Below are positions 59,601 through 63,190 of a stretch of DNA of 64,000 nt, piece by piece (position 1 is the first letter of the stretch; every line of letters begins with the position of its first letter). This DNA is from Limnoperna fortunei (lineage: Eukaryota; Mollusca; Bivalvia; Mytilida; Modiolidae). The position numbers and the translations under genes were made by a program. The stretch covers positions 63,244,648 to 63,308,647 of the forward strand of contig OX104115.1 in the NCBI GenBank assembly GCA_944474755.1. The letters are read 5' to 3'. The notes beneath the pieces were generated by a model that ran no database searches, was not told the DNA's origin, and saw only the letters and a list, made by a program, of their open reading frames with translations.

Positions 59601-60728
59601 TACCTAAGTAAATAAAAAGTTCACAGTTTTTTAAAAGTCATACCGGTAATTATATTTCAAATGCAGTTTAAGATCATATAATTTATAAAACAGAAGCAAT
59701 TGTTTTTCATGAATGTAAATCAGTACAAACAGATTTAGAATTCTTTAACAGTACCTGAATGATATCACCAAGTGTTAAATGATAATAATATTAATTTACC
59801 TGAGATCAGCAATAGTCTTTTGTTCAGCAGTAATATCAATAAGAGCTGACAAGGTGGACGGTGATGTTGGCGTAATATTTGGCTTGCTTGAAAGCAGTGA
59901 CTGTAAAGAAAATGTCTATTATATATAAAGTGATGATAATTAAAATATATACTGGTATATCATGTAAACATAAAAATTCTGTTTGTGTTTTGTTTTGTTG
60001 ATGTGTTGTTCATTTCCACTTTACAGAGTTTTTGAGCTCTATCATAGTTTCCCCTTTTTTTCGAGGGGTAGAAGCTTGAGTTCCCAAATGATAAATACCA
60101 AATTACGGAAGAAAAACTGGCAATACCTCCTAACTGAGATTGAAGTCAAACACTCCTTTTGCCTACTATAAAATTTATCCAACAATAATTATCAAATGAG
60201 GCAGATATACTAATTAACAGTTTCACTCTAGCTGTTATAGACTTTTATTTATTTTGTCTGAATTCCTAATTAAAGGGCATCTGACAATTTTGGACTAAGT
60301 AAGTAAATTAAATGATCTGTAGACCTTGCCATGCTGATCACTTGCAATTTTGCAAGTTACACACCAGCTGTTATGGCATTTGTTGCAGGTCAAAAACTAC
60401 AAATTTCACCAAAAATTGTTATTAAAGGGCAATAACTCCTATAAGGAGTCATAAAAAAAATTAGAGAAAATAAAATAATTTGTAGGCCTTGTCCTTCTGT
60501 GTATTTATGCCAGTTACAGTTTTACTCTAGGTATTACAGTTTTTAATTTCTAAGGCAAAACTGGTAATCATGTCTTAAATCATCATTAAAGGGCGACAAT
60601 TCCTAGAGAGAGTCACCTGACAATTTGGGACCAATTAAGTGAAAAATAAAACCACACAATATGATTATCAATTGGGTTTTTAAGTTAACTTACGTCTGAA
60701 TGCCCATAATCTTCTCCAATAGAATTTC
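14561..60728 (-). CDS. CCDC158: CCDC158-like coiled-coil protein, 26 exons, 5' end missing
   Basis: This is a split gene; the coordinates span first to last coding exon seen. The joined exons total 3,692 nt and give 1,229 residues plus a stop, with every junction in matching phase. Remembered similarity to vertebrate CCDC158 (about 1,110 residues) runs along the whole length: RESANQ with a following LQxxVHxL, then DHQAVKVADKMQK, IDALKTKV, ERHGLENDKERL, and LRLKHQLDLQ, all in order. The protein is mostly long parallel-type coiled coil (residues about 110-875), with a Ser-rich N-terminus and a low-complexity, charged C-terminus. No catalytic motif, signal peptide or membrane segment is visible, and its molecular role is poorly known. 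It may be a structural or scaffold protein, which is inference. The start codon is not in the exons found. Introns are up to about 4.3 kb and hold most of the repeats; 33,381-35,639 and 39,027-41,000 hold almost nothing recognisable. Residue numbers below count from the first complete codon at 60,726. Confidence 0.85.
14853..15621. mobile_element. hAT-like non-autonomous element
   Basis: The left end is CAGGGTTCTCC and the right end is the complement of CAGTGGTTTCC, typical of hAT tips. GTCAAG occurs directly outside both ends (14,847-14,852 and 15,622-15,627), shorter than the 8 bp expected. The left part is GC-rich with AAGGCCCCCAGTGGGG and GGTCCAGGGGGGC. There is no transposase frame. It lies in the last intron of the CCDC158 gene. 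Confidence 0.6.
16151..16285 (-). CDS. CCDC158: CCDC158 exon 25, C-terminal coiled coil (residues 1158-1201)
   Basis: It encodes VPLSYPSREKPTRLLPD, then TQELCKRLEEKIESLTKMGG and TLQKENK. It matches the vertebrate C-terminal helix KLQNRLESLQTLVEDLQLKN (recalled). The acceptor is TTTCAG and the donor is AAG followed by GTAACA. Confidence 0.85.
17241..17337. mobile_element. Small foldback element
   Basis: Arms of about 30 bp (TGTAATAATAGCTTAGGAAG and its imperfect complement) face each other around a loop of about 27 bp. It lies in an intron and has no coding capacity. Confidence 0.6.
17679..18090. mobile_element. Hairpin-ended element with two 167-bp tandem units
   Basis: It opens with a hairpin (TGTGTCCATGGGACACA) and ATGCCCTC. 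Two 167-bp units begin at 17,711 and 17,878 and share TTTCTGAGAAAAGCTTGACG. It closes with a second hairpin at 18,056-18,085 (ATGCCCCC paired with GGGGGCAT) and a run of A. The architecture resembles Helentron-derived non-autonomous elements and the bivalve pearl elements; that assignment is inference. Confidence 0.65.
18312..18662. repeat. Interspersed repeat, two units of about 174 bp
   Basis: Two tandem units share AAGTCTGGAAAATTAGGA, TCCTTGAACAATTC, CAGTGCACAACT and GAGATCTGGGTT. The same family appears at 45,370-45,870. It lies in the intron between exons 25 and 24. Frames at 18,293 and 18,499 are not genes. Confidence 0.7.
19210..19480. repeat. Diverged tandem repeat, unit about 60-70 bp
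   Basis: Four or so diverged units share words such as GGGAACCAGTTTTAATT, GAGAAAGCTTGGGTAT and GGGTATCAGGGAACC. The period is irregular. Confidence 0.5.
20829..20891 (-). CDS. CCDC158: CCDC158 exon 24 (residues 1137-1156)
   Basis: This 63-nt exon encodes TMTDTRNDTETSEQTDNQFQ, a Thr/Asp-rich polar stretch. The acceptor is AATATAG and the donor is AAG followed by GTAGGA. It is symmetric, so it could be skipped without a frameshift. Confidence 0.7.
21479..21643 (-). CDS. CCDC158: CCDC158 exon 23 (residues 1082-1135)
   Basis: It encodes NRSKSTSPRNKHKRSNSAEL and then SLLLKEHNNFYNSKDPG and on to INSYNS. The SKSTSPRNK cluster is Ser/Arg-like. The acceptor is TTATAG and the donor is CAG followed by GTAAGG. 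Both ends split an Asp codon. Confidence 0.8.
22052..22526. mobile_element. 475-bp MITE with long terminal inverted repeats, copy 1
   Basis: Arms of about 75-80 bp begin at the tips CCATGCTCACAAGTCA and TGACTTGTGAGGATGG. Inside is a second palindrome, GATTGGCTACAT and ATGTAGCCAATC. A second copy in inverted orientation lies at 55,776-56,233. AGCCC occurs directly outside both ends and may be a 5-bp target duplication. Confidence 0.8.
22580..22680 (-). CDS. CCDC158: CCDC158 exon 22 (residues 1048-1080)
   Basis: It encodes LSSDTEYHSDAEVDQSCNRS, then RSKTHDYSAFTYR, a polar disordered stretch. The acceptor is TTTCAG and the donor is GAG followed by GTATGT. The end of a 475-bp MITE lies only about 53 bp beyond the donor. 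Confidence 0.8.
23055..23265. repeat. Interspersed repeat related to 45,640-45,850
   Basis: It shares TGGCAATGTC, GAAACTCCAAAAATC, ATATCAGGTGC-like, and CATCAAATCCCACTCAGTGG words with the element near 45.7 kb, in the same order. Confidence 0.55.
23472..23838 (+). mobile_element. tRNA-derived SINE, family 1, interrupted by a foldback element
   Basis: This copy reads head to tail on the plus strand: tRNA-like box A (TTGCCGAGTGG), a decayed box B, the core, then ATTAAACAAC. It resumes as ATTCAAACAAACAAAAAC at 23,823. The consensus continues directly from one block to the other, so the 23,682-23,822 stretch is a later insertion. Confidence 0.75.
23682..23822. mobile_element. 141-bp foldback element nested in a SINE tail
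   Basis: It has arms of about 60 bp: the CTGGGTCGATTTTGTTATA block faces TATAACAAGATCGACCCAG around a 15-bp loop. The outer ends are GGGAT and ATCCCCC. It has no coding capacity. Confidence 0.7.
25713..25873 (-). CDS. CCDC158: CCDC158 exon 21 (residues 994-1046)
   Basis: It encodes DTDDYRQFGNELKSLLTEMR, then ELVAEKKKGATYAQKASLHR and onward. The LKSLLTEMRELV helix matches vertebrate LKQLLQELRSVI (recalled). The acceptor is TCTTCAG and the donor is CAG followed by GTGAGG. A full-length SINE was inserted about 100 bp upstream of the acceptor in the gene sense. Confidence 0.85.
25977..26239 (-). mobile_element. tRNA-derived SINE, family 1, full length with 11-bp TSD
   Basis: It is flanked by TAATCATATAT at 25,966-25,976 and 26,240-26,250. 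On the minus strand it starts GGGGCCTCGGTGGCCGAGTG (box A) and has box B GGTTCGAGTCT, then core and tail. It was inserted about 100 bp upstream of CCDC158 exon 21 in the gene sense. Confidence 0.92.
27070..28255. mobile_element. hAT-like element with 16-bp perfect terminal inverted repeats
   Basis: The ends are CAGGCCTGTCAACTTT and its exact complement. TGACTG lies directly outside both ends (27,064-27,069 and 28,256-28,261). The left subterminal 120 bp holds many CCCGATTTT/CCCGAAA words in both orientations, the sort of clustered motif to which hAT transposases bind. Inside is one short zinc-finger frame. It is in an intron of the CCDC158 gene. Confidence 0.75.
27637..27948 (+). pseudogene. 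Truncated hAT-type transposase, zinc-finger part only
   Basis: This 103-residue frame begins with a Lys-rich segment (PPSKKKRSSCRF) and FLEKWLNDS. It is followed by a BED/TTF-like zinc finger: YCKLSNKYFKVDGGINDVAK, then HAATASH. Relatives usually read CKLCNK at this place, so the second zinc-binding Cys appears to have become Ser. The GGxNDVxKHxxxxxH part is typical. The catalytic domain is absent, since the element ends about 300 bp later. It is a dead remnant within the element at 27,070-28,255. Confidence 0.6.
28395..28600 (+). repeat. Interspersed repeat (TTTCTCGGCTTCTA family)
   Basis: It shares TTTCTCGGCTTCTA, AGGGATTATTTCAAATTTGG-like and AGCATGATGAGTT words, and the CTACCTCCTGTTCTCC block, with 3,911-4,280, in the same order. 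The 83-residue frame here is repeat-derived. Confidence 0.65.
28914..29120 (-). CDS. CCDC158: CCDC158 exon 20, low-complexity (residues 925-993)
   Basis: It encodes 69 residues (EVIQKNCKKDNLPSIVYP onward) rich in Ser, Asn, Thr and Pro, ending QQEKPTR. It is phase 0 on both sides, with acceptor ATGCAG and donor AGG followed by GTAAGC. It takes the place of the disordered Ser-rich linker of vertebrate CCDC158. Confidence 0.8.
30112..30204 (-). CDS. CCDC158: CCDC158 exon 19 (residues 894-924)
   Basis: It encodes AATRNATTQAELEQYEQELA, then RLRLKHQLDLQ. The second half matches vertebrate RQEQESVRLKLQHTLDI (recalled). The acceptor is CTGTAG and the donor is CAG followed by GTTTGT. It is phase 0 on both sides. 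Confidence 0.85.
30252..30417. mobile_element. 166-bp foldback element
   Basis: Nearly the whole element is one hairpin. GATAATTAATTGGGC at the left is the complement of GCCCAATTGATTATC at the right, and AATATCCAAAATATGATCAC lies inside each arm. The centre is GCGCGGAACTTGTTCCGC. It sits 48 bp upstream of CCDC158 exon 19 in the gene sense. Confidence 0.75.
31171..32050. repeat. 20-bp tandem repeat array with higher-order structure
   Basis: About 44 copies of ATAACTCCTACATATGGGAC and variants. Variants alternate regularly: ACTTCTACAAATGGGGCATA and ACTCCTACATATAGGATATA form 40-bp dimers. A longer block containing GGAACAG, GGACTTAACACC and GGATATAACTTC variants is repeated about every 160-190 bp. 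It lies in the intron between exons 19 and 18. The minus-strand frame here is a by-product. Confidence 0.9.
33324..33380 (-). CDS. CCDC158: CCDC158 exon 18, 19-residue Lys-rich exon (residues 875-893)
   Basis: This 57-nt exon encodes SKRSAGDKQNKKGPTKPKK. It is phase 0 on both sides, with acceptor TTGCAG and donor AAG followed by GTTTGT. The vertebrate protein, as remembered, has no counterpart: exon 17 would join exon 19 directly with the alignment intact. It is therefore probably a lineage-specific or alternatively used exon. It is basic enough to resemble a nuclear-localisation or microtubule-binding patch, but that is inference. Confidence 0.65.
33584..33622. mobile_element. Short 5'-truncated SINE family 2 fragment
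   Basis: GCTTGCTGGATGTTAACCAA matches the last part of family 2 before its AATC tail. It is a fragment only, without a clear target duplication. Confidence 0.4.
35640..35798 (-). CDS. CCDC158: CCDC158 exon 17 (residues 822-874)
   Basis: It encodes 53 residues in phase 0, from ERHGLENDKERLKSTLNK to VSSLEMLLEK. It corresponds residue for residue to vertebrate EKHFLKEEKSKLSQELST onward (recalled). The acceptor is CCTACAG and the donor is AAG followed by GTATGT. Confidence 0.9.
36214..36326 (-). CDS. CCDC158: CCDC158 exon 16 (residues 785-821)
   Basis: It encodes VKVADKMQKEVTLKRSEIDA, then LKTKVRWLEDKLDTLTR. This matches the vertebrate MKVAMGMQKQITAKRGQIDA segment (recalled), probably the most diagnostic stretch of the family here. 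The acceptor is TTTCAG and the donor is AGG followed by GTAGGT. Confidence 0.9.
37116..37181 (-). CDS. CCDC158: CCDC158 exon 15 (residues 763-783)
   Basis: This 66-nt exon has both flanking codons split. It encodes AEQEVRLAQKTLRTRDSADH and Q, closely following vertebrate AQSELEQTRNTLKSMEGSDG (recalled). The acceptor is TTTTAG and the donor is AAG followed by GTTAGC. Confidence 0.85.
37291..37882. mobile_element. 592-bp MITE with CTGTAAACG ends and TA target
   Basis: The tips CTGTAAACG and CGTTTACAG face each other, both bordered by TA, as for Tc1/mariner-type elements. Just inside the ends, TTTTCGCG occurs twice on the left and CGCGAAAA twice on the right, so the inverted repeats extend imperfectly inward. 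No transposase frame is present. It lies immediately 5' of exon 15 in the gene sense. Confidence 0.65.
38228..39026 (-). CDS. CCDC158: CCDC158 exon 14, central coiled coil (residues 496-761)
   Basis: At 799 nt this is the largest exon: 266 codons plus one base. It starts VNFAERQERERHFDQISNLT and ends KLQARVK. It is almost unbroken coiled coil rich in Glu and Lys, with only one Cys and no Pro noticed. The equivalent vertebrate block, from ERQMAAIQGKNESLEK to NKLKMQLK as remembered, is close to the same length, which supports the boundaries. The acceptor is TTTTTAG and the donor is AAG followed by GTATAA. Confidence 0.95.
40250..40450. repeat. Possible small element with GAGATG/CATCTC inverted words
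   Basis: GAGATGGATCCATCTC is a perfect palindrome at about 40,270-40,285. Further CATCTC and GATGAGAT words lie on either side. The boundaries cannot be set. Confidence 0.35.
41232..41351 (-). mobile_element. 5'-truncated SINE family 1 with 14-bp TSD
   Basis: A 120-bp copy with only core and tail. It is flanked by CCCCCACTTAAGTT at 41,218-41,231 and 41,352-41,365. The tRNA-like head is missing; the break lies at the GACCTGCGGTA block, the same place as in the copy at 51,171. Confidence 0.92.
42092..42125. mobile_element. Short SINE family 2 fragment
   Basis: GCTGAAATACC then CTTGCTAGATGTTAAACAAC match the end of family 2 just before its tail. It is heavily truncated. Confidence 0.4.
43320..43517 (-). 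CDS. CCDC158: CCDC158 exon 13 (residues 430-495)
   Basis: It encodes 66 residues of highly charged coiled coil in phase 0. Near its end, VDRLDKMLELVKAECNSQV matches vertebrate VQRLEALLKALKSECQGQM (recalled). The acceptor is GTGTAG and the donor is AAG followed by GTAATT. Confidence 0.9.
44026..44487. mobile_element. 462-bp hAT-like MITE
   Basis: The left end CAGTGTTCAATCTAGA faces TCTAGATTGAACAATG at the right. TGTACC flanks the left end directly, and the right end after one extra base. Inside the ends are CATGGCGCC and GGGCCATCATGGCCCCC. It has no transposase frame; the short minus-strand frame within it is not a gene. It lies in an intron. Confidence 0.7.
44672..44791 (-). CDS. CCDC158: CCDC158 exon 12 (residues 390-429)
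   Basis: It encodes 40 residues of coiled coil in phase 0 (KDSFDETLNGVQRDLLKTRS and on to KLEELQ). The acceptor is TATTGCAG and the donor is CAG followed by GTGATA. Confidence 0.85.
45370..45900. repeat. Interspersed repeat with tandem-like core
   Basis: It begins CTGTGAGCAATGC, then GATACCCCCGCTT, and ends near a complementary CCCACC/TGGGGTA pair. Internal blocks match 18,312-18,662 (CAAAATAGGTACTGTCTTC, GAGATCTGGGCTGAAAACTG) and 23,055-23,265. Confidence 0.6.
46005..46662. mobile_element. Hairpin-ended element with three units of about 146 bp
   Basis: It begins ACGTCTCGCCTGTATTCCGC and ends in a hairpin at 46,624-46,660 in which TGTCTCGCC pairs with GGCGAGACA, followed by a run of A. GTCTCGCCT at the start is the complement of the final arm, so the element has subterminal inverted repeats. 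Three units of 145-147 bp share ACCGTGAAATTGAGGTCAAG, at 46,170, 46,315 and 46,462. Confidence 0.75.
46849..46963 (-). CDS. CCDC158: CCDC158 exon 11 (residues 351-389)
   Basis: It encodes GQYEQQIKLKDETVAELENK, then IKLLKEEYSEDRIKWTEK. The match to vertebrate CCDC158 is the YMRQLSDLESTVSQLRSELR region (recalled). The acceptor is TGTTTAG and the donor is AAG followed by GTTTGT. Confidence 0.8.
47340..47388 (+). mobile_element. 49-bp 5'-truncated SINE family 2 with 12-bp TSD
   Basis: Only GCTGGACGTTAAACAACAAC and six AATC units remain. It is flanked by TTGTATGGCTAG and TTGTATGGTTAG (47,328-47,339 and 47,389-47,400, one mismatch). Confidence 0.85.
47690..47800 (-). CDS. CCDC158: CCDC158 exon 10 (residues 315-350)
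   Basis: It encodes ITNMTAEHEKELKSALERAS and then NSRKQTTQLQSQLAML, a coiled coil with regular hydrophobic spacing. The acceptor is TTTGCAG and the donor is AGA followed by GTAAGA. It is symmetric in phase 2. Confidence 0.8.
48388..48585. repeat. Three tandem copies of a 67-bp unit
   Basis: Each unit has GATACATAACCTGTTATTCC and CTGACCTTTGTTAACATTCT. The third copy is the most diverged. It is intronic; the frame over it is not a gene. Confidence 0.9.
49157..50428. mobile_element. 1.27-kb hairpin-ended element with six units of about 167 bp
   Basis: It begins CAGAGACTCTTAAGAGCCTG and, a little inside, GCTCACCTGA. It ends with a hairpin at 50,392-50,422 (AGCTCAC, TGACCC, loop TTT, GGGTCA, GTGAGCT), then A residues. 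TCAGGTGAG at the right is the complement of CTCACCTGA at the left. Units marked by CCCATAGGGTCCTATGTTAA recur at 49,340, 49,508, 49,674, 49,839, 50,006 and 50,173. Frames inside it follow the repeat and are not genes. It lies in the CCDC158 intron just downstream of microexon 9. Confidence 0.8.
50572..50601 (-). CDS. CCDC158: CCDC158 exon 9, 30-nt microexon (residues 305-313)
   Basis: It encodes EVEALGMYR with split codons at both ends (phase 2 in, phase 2 out). EVEALG corresponds to vertebrate EVEITG as remembered. The acceptor is CCCATCAG and the donor is AAA followed by GTAAGT. The exon is symmetric, so skipping it would keep the frame. Confidence 0.7.
51171..51283 (-). mobile_element. 5'-truncated SINE family 1 with 13-bp TSD
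   Basis: A 113-bp copy with core and tail only, flanked by TTCAAATTTCTGT at 51,158-51,170 and 51,284-51,296. The break point at GACCTGC nearly matches that of the copy at 41,232. Confidence 0.92.
51677..51945 (-). mobile_element. tRNA-derived SINE, family 1, full length with 12-bp TSD
   Basis: It is flanked by CTCATCTGATGA at 51,665-51,676 and 51,946-51,957. The minus strand starts GGGGCCGCGGTGGCTGAGTG (box A) and has box B GGTTCGATTCT about 55 bp on, the spacing of a long-variable-arm (Ser/Leu type) tRNA. The core and GTTT-complement tail follow. It is probably the best reference copy in the window. Confidence 0.95.
52041..52117 (-). CDS. CCDC158: CCDC158 exon 8 (residues 279-303), with duplicated acceptor
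   Basis: It encodes LENEVKSLKQTVSQDKESLI and KEQQE with a split Lys. The donor is AAA followed by GTAGGT. The acceptor CATTTACAG, with the first four exon bases TTGG, occurs a second time 36 bp upstream in the gene sense (52,150-52,162). A 23-bp SINE remnant lies between the two copies. Use of the upstream copy would add an in-frame TGA at the fourth codon, so the downstream copy is taken as the real one. Confidence 0.8.
52127..52149 (+). mobile_element. 23-bp SINE family 2 remnant inserted at a splice acceptor
   Basis: GATGTAAAACAACAATCAAT is the extreme 3' end of family 2 with its AATC tail. It is flanked by exact 13-bp repeats CCAACTGTAAATG at 52,114-52,126 and 52,150-52,162. The duplicated target covers the intron-exon junction of CCDC158 exon 8. 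Confidence 0.85.
52747..52983 (-). CDS. CCDC158: CCDC158 exon 7 (residues 200-278)
   Basis: It encodes 79 residues in phase 0: a helix start (ALLDSNRKYED), a conserved ETAINQIRILLSDVE segment, a Cys-containing loop with DSDPVSKQVPGMVV, and a helix ending KKQRLDE. The layout matches the non-coiled interruption in vertebrate CCDC158. The acceptor is TTTACAG. The donor is GAG followed by GTCTGT, a weak site compared with its neighbours, but it is the one that keeps frame and homology. Confidence 0.85.
54121..54211 (-). CDS. CCDC158: CCDC158 exon 6 (residues 170-199)
   Basis: It encodes QRESANQESMIHKLQSSVHQ and LQEKCKAQEE. This is one of the clearest matches to vertebrate CCDC158 (RRESQSQEDLRNQLQNTVHE, recalled). 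The acceptor is GTTGCAG and the donor is GAG followed by GTAAAA. The first base completes the Arg codon split with exon 5. Confidence 0.9.
54796..55535. repeat. Tandem array of an exon end plus 5' splice site (56/80-bp units)
   Basis: Eleven units are marked by AGTCTCTG or AGTCCCTG at 54,841, 54,897, 54,953, 55,033, 55,089, 55,145, 55,225, 55,305, 55,385, 55,441 and 55,497, with a partial unit before the first. Spacing is 56 bp or 80 bp; the longer form repeats 24 bp internally. On the minus strand each unit holds the last 44 nt of exon 5-type coding sequence followed by a donor (AAG then GTAAAG) and 12 nt of intron. The unit at 55,497 is the real exon end. Confidence 0.92.
55481..55590 (-). 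CDS. CCDC158: CCDC158 exon 5 (residues 133-168), 3' half amplified in tandem
   Basis: It encodes NSETFEQHKRQFRSTIEDLK, then SKLQQTVSNRDSVLELR. The alignment with vertebrate CCDC158 keeps length exactly into exon 6 if the first donor (AAG followed by GTAAAG) is used. The acceptor is GCTATAG. From AAACTGCAG onward the exon is the first unit of a tandem array that continues to about 54,796, so the true donor is followed by about ten near copies of itself. Reading past the first donor gives an immediate in-frame TAA. Confidence 0.85.
55776..56233. mobile_element. 458-bp MITE with long terminal inverted repeats, copy 2
   Basis: Tips CATCCTCACATGTCA and TGACAAGTGAGGATG. It is the reverse complement of the copy at 22,052-22,526 over its whole length, including TTCCCACTCAAGAATGAGTA and the inner GATTGGCT/AGCCAATC palindrome. 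It lies in the intron between exons 4 and 5. Confidence 0.8.
56262..56520. repeat. Element with CCCCGCTTT/AAAGCGGGG ends
   Basis: It begins CTGTGAGCTAATGC, then GATATCCCCGCTTTC, and ends AAAGCGGGGGTATAATAA. The ends are inverted repeats as in the hairpin-ended elements, and the start matches that at 45,370. It contains CAGGAAGTAAATGAACAAGG and AAACTGCGACGGAATTTT. Confidence 0.6.
56665..56734 (-). CDS. CCDC158: CCDC158 exon 4 (residues 110-132), start of the coiled coil
   Basis: It encodes SHLEKALKDSQEQVTDLRKR and LQE. This matches, by memory, the vertebrate stretch HFERVLEEYSHQVKDLQRRL, which is where the conserved coiled coil begins. The acceptor is TTAACAG and the donor is GAG followed by GTGAGT, a strong site. 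Confidence 0.85.
56908..57176 (-). mobile_element. tRNA-derived SINE, family 1, old full-length copy
   Basis: It has all blocks in order from tail (TTTGTTCGTTTGTATGAATT) to head (CTCGGCCACTGACACCCCC), with many substitutions. Box B is degraded. No clear target duplication. Confidence 0.8.
57250..57825. mobile_element. 576-bp element with inverted repeats of about 130 bp
   Basis: The ends AACTTTACCGTGTCAATCCG and their complement are nearly identical for over 100 bp and are bordered by TA. The unique centre (about 57,420-57,690) is less AT-rich and CpG-rich compared with the intron around it. Frames within it are short. It is probably a non-autonomous DNA transposon with a TA target. Confidence 0.75.
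58078..58170 (+). mobile_element. 5'-truncated SINE family 1 copy, opposite orientation
   Basis: It starts TGGGTACTCCGGCTTCCTCC and runs through the core to GTTAAACACCATCAAACAAC. This is the only plus-oriented short copy. No convincing target duplication. Confidence 0.8.
58462..58653 (-). CDS. CCDC158: CCDC158 exon 3 (residues 45-108)
   Basis: It encodes a short helix (NQLDSQRKETDRLQQTLYG), then a low-complexity Ser/Pro region, then RRPVFDYNPP. The acceptor is AATTCAG and the donor is ACC followed by GTAAGT. The low-complexity stretch sits where vertebrate CCDC158 has its Ser-rich N-terminus. Confidence 0.75.
59800..59900 (-). CDS. CCDC158: CCDC158 exon 2 (residues 12-44)
   Basis: The exon encodes a Ser/Thr/Pro-rich stretch (SLLSSKPNITPTSPS) and then the start of a helical segment (ITAEQKTIADLR). 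The acceptor is TTTACAG and the donor is CAG followed by GTAAAT. It ends in phase 2, and the split Arg codon is completed by exon 3. Confidence 0.75.
60205..60650. repeat. Diverged interspersed repeat, units of about 150-165 bp
   Basis: ATTAAAGGGC occurs at about 60,269, 60,421 and 60,586. Each is followed by CATCTGACAAT-, AATAACTCCTAT- or GACAATTCCTAG-type sequence, and between them lie TGTAGACCTTGCC/TGTAGGCCTTGTCC and TTTCACTCTAGCTGTTA/TTTTACTCTAGGTATTA blocks. It directly precedes exon 1 on its intron side. Confidence 0.6.
60694..60728 (-). CDS. CCDC158: CCDC158 exon 1 of those seen (residues 1-11)
   Basis: This 35-nt exon starts with the last two bases of a split codon and encodes NSIGEDYGHSD. 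The acceptor is TTTATAG before the exon and the donor is GAC followed by GTAAGT. Its phase fits the next exon (phase 0). It has no start codon, so more 5' exons must exist, probably beyond the window. It is the least certain exon because it is short and has no remembered homologue. Confidence 0.55.
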
Positions 60729-63105
60729 CTATAAATAAAGAAATAAGTAAAGACAGAAATTAAGAGCATATTATATCACTTTATACATGTAGCATTAAAA
60801 AACAAAATGTATTTTATTTGACTAATGGAAATCAATAATATTAAAACTACCAACATTTCTATAAACTGCCATTGGTACATACAATAAAACTTCTTAGGTT
60901 TGGCATGCCATAAAACCTAGTTTAACCCACCATTGCTGTAGTTACTATATTTTTTTTTGGTTGTTGGTTCTAGAATATGGCAGTTTCTTGGACGTTGATT
61001 TCTGAATTATCTTTTTTGACAGTTTCCTCTGTGTTCCGTATTTGGTTAGTACTTTCATCATTAATTCTACATGAACATGACAAATACATGTATGACCGTT
61101 AAATGTAACATAAATTTCTATCAATAGGAAACTAAATTTTTTGCAGATTTTGTAGACATTGAGCAAATCATGAATATCAATACTCAATGTTCATGTAAAC
61201 TAATACAATTTCACGACACTTGTTTATAAAGAAGAAAATTACATACAAGGAATTCATTATCCTTGAAAATGTCACTTTTTCTGATTCCAAGCATAAATTA
61301 AAAATTAAATTGATAAGCATGAGTATTAAATAATTTGTGCATGAATTATTATTGTACGTTCTCTCATTTTTTTAAATTAATTTAAATAGAATTCAACAGA
61401 TGTCACAAGATCATACAATAACAGAAATTGATACTTTACAACCCCTGGTAAACCTCTGATAAATGTTTAAACAAAATCGCTTCAATATATTTCTGCCGTA
61501 AATTTAGTAACAGTTTCAGTTTAGGTTACATTTAATTCATTAACTAGGTTTTTAAAAATAAATTATTTCCTTTTAAAAGTCAACATGAACTTTTGATAAT
61601 AAATCTAATACTTTATAAAACTGTTGATAAAAACAGAAGAAAAAGCGAATATGAACTTTTAAAGTCCTACATGTACTAGTATAAGCCTAAATTTCATTCA
61701 CATGTTAATCCATAAATTTGCATTAAGGTAAATGATCATGACCATGGGAAAAAAATGTCTCAAATAATAGTATTTAGGATTAAATTGCAAAAAATGAAAT
61801 TTCATTTTAATGATTTATATGACAAGACCTTACATGTACATCAATATAATTTACAAACTAAGTACATAAAGAAGACAAATTCTGACAAAATTTATCCCCC
61901 TTTTTATCCATAGTAAATACACAAAGATTTATATGAATTAAGGATTAAGCAAAATATTTTCTTATGTATGGGGACGTAAATTGCAATTTACTAAAATAAA
62001 TTACTTAAAATCAATGTTCAAGTATTGTGTTGGCAGATTTAGTCGTCTTAAATCAGCCATCAAAGAAATACGGGATTATCTCTGAGCCATATTCAAGCTT
62101 CTTTATTATTGAAATTGACAATCAGTATTATCAAAATATTTACGTTGCTACATTTACATTACCTATATAAAGGTAAATATTGCTGCAAACACCATCACAC
62201 AAGGCTTCTTAATAATACTTTGTTAATCAAATGTTTTTCCTTCCTACCACCAACAAAAGCAACCAAATATTTGATTAACGTCTTTGTAAAATTGGTTTAA
62301 ACTGTGATGGCCTGTACTGAAGTGTGGGATTATTAAGTCCGTCAAATGATTTCTAGAGAACATTGTAGCTTTTATGTTTCCTATTAATATTATTTGTGGT
62401 TAAAATAAAAATACAATTAACGAAAACTTAATTTTACAAATGAATTTATTATGATGTACGTGTAATTAAAGAAATAGATACTTTATACATCAACATTTTA
62501 AACTTTGTAAAACTCTTCCCAGCTTAACTCCTTGCCAGAAAAAAGATTTGATTACAAAATATAAAACATTTATTAAGATGAACAAGGGCACAGTGGGAGC
62601 ATGATAAGGCAACTTCTTTGCCCAAATCACTCTGCATTAGCTCCAACATGAGTCCTGAGATGTTGTTCATTTATCCAGATCTACATGTAGATAAATCGAG
62701 CAAAAACTACTAGTAAATTGCCCAAACACTTTAAGTTTGACATGTTCATATATGTTGTTCTAAAAAGGTAACTTATTGTCACTGTACAGTCTCTGAAAAA
62801 AACATGTTGTTTAAGATTATGAATAAGACTTCCCATCTGTTGCAGAATTCAAACTGCATGTTATAGATATTGAATACATGTGATATCTGACAGCATTCTG
62901 TTTAGTTCAGAAAGACTGAAGGTTAAAATTCAAAATGGAATGTAAGAATTTTTCACCTTAAATCTATAAAACGAATCAATAAAATCTATTTATTTCAGTT
63001 GTTTCTTGTTTTTTTTTTTTGTTTAGTACTTGTACAGTATTTCTATACAGGCTCATATGAGCATTTATAGAAATATTGTATTAAAAGATTTTTATTCATT
63101 ATCAA
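60729..63105. other. Upstream intron or 5' region of CCDC158, no exon recognised
   Basis: AT-rich. The preceding exon must end in phase 1 with a good donor, and I could not pick one with confidence. Open frames at 60,945 and 62,109 look like chance. Confidence 0.4.
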
Positions 63106-63107
63106 AC

Positions 63108-63190
63108 AGAGTTTGAATAGTGTTTATAGCCACTTTCAGCAATTTTTCAGCGACATGCATCCTGTTTTTATTGGTGGAGGAAGCCAGAGT
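63108..63190 (-). mobile_element. 5'-truncated SINE family 1, short diverged copy
   Basis: TAGCCACTTTCAGCAATTTT, TCAGCGACATGCATCC and TTGGTGGAGGAAGCCAGAGT match the core. The tail is reduced to TTTGAATAGTG. Confidence 0.75.
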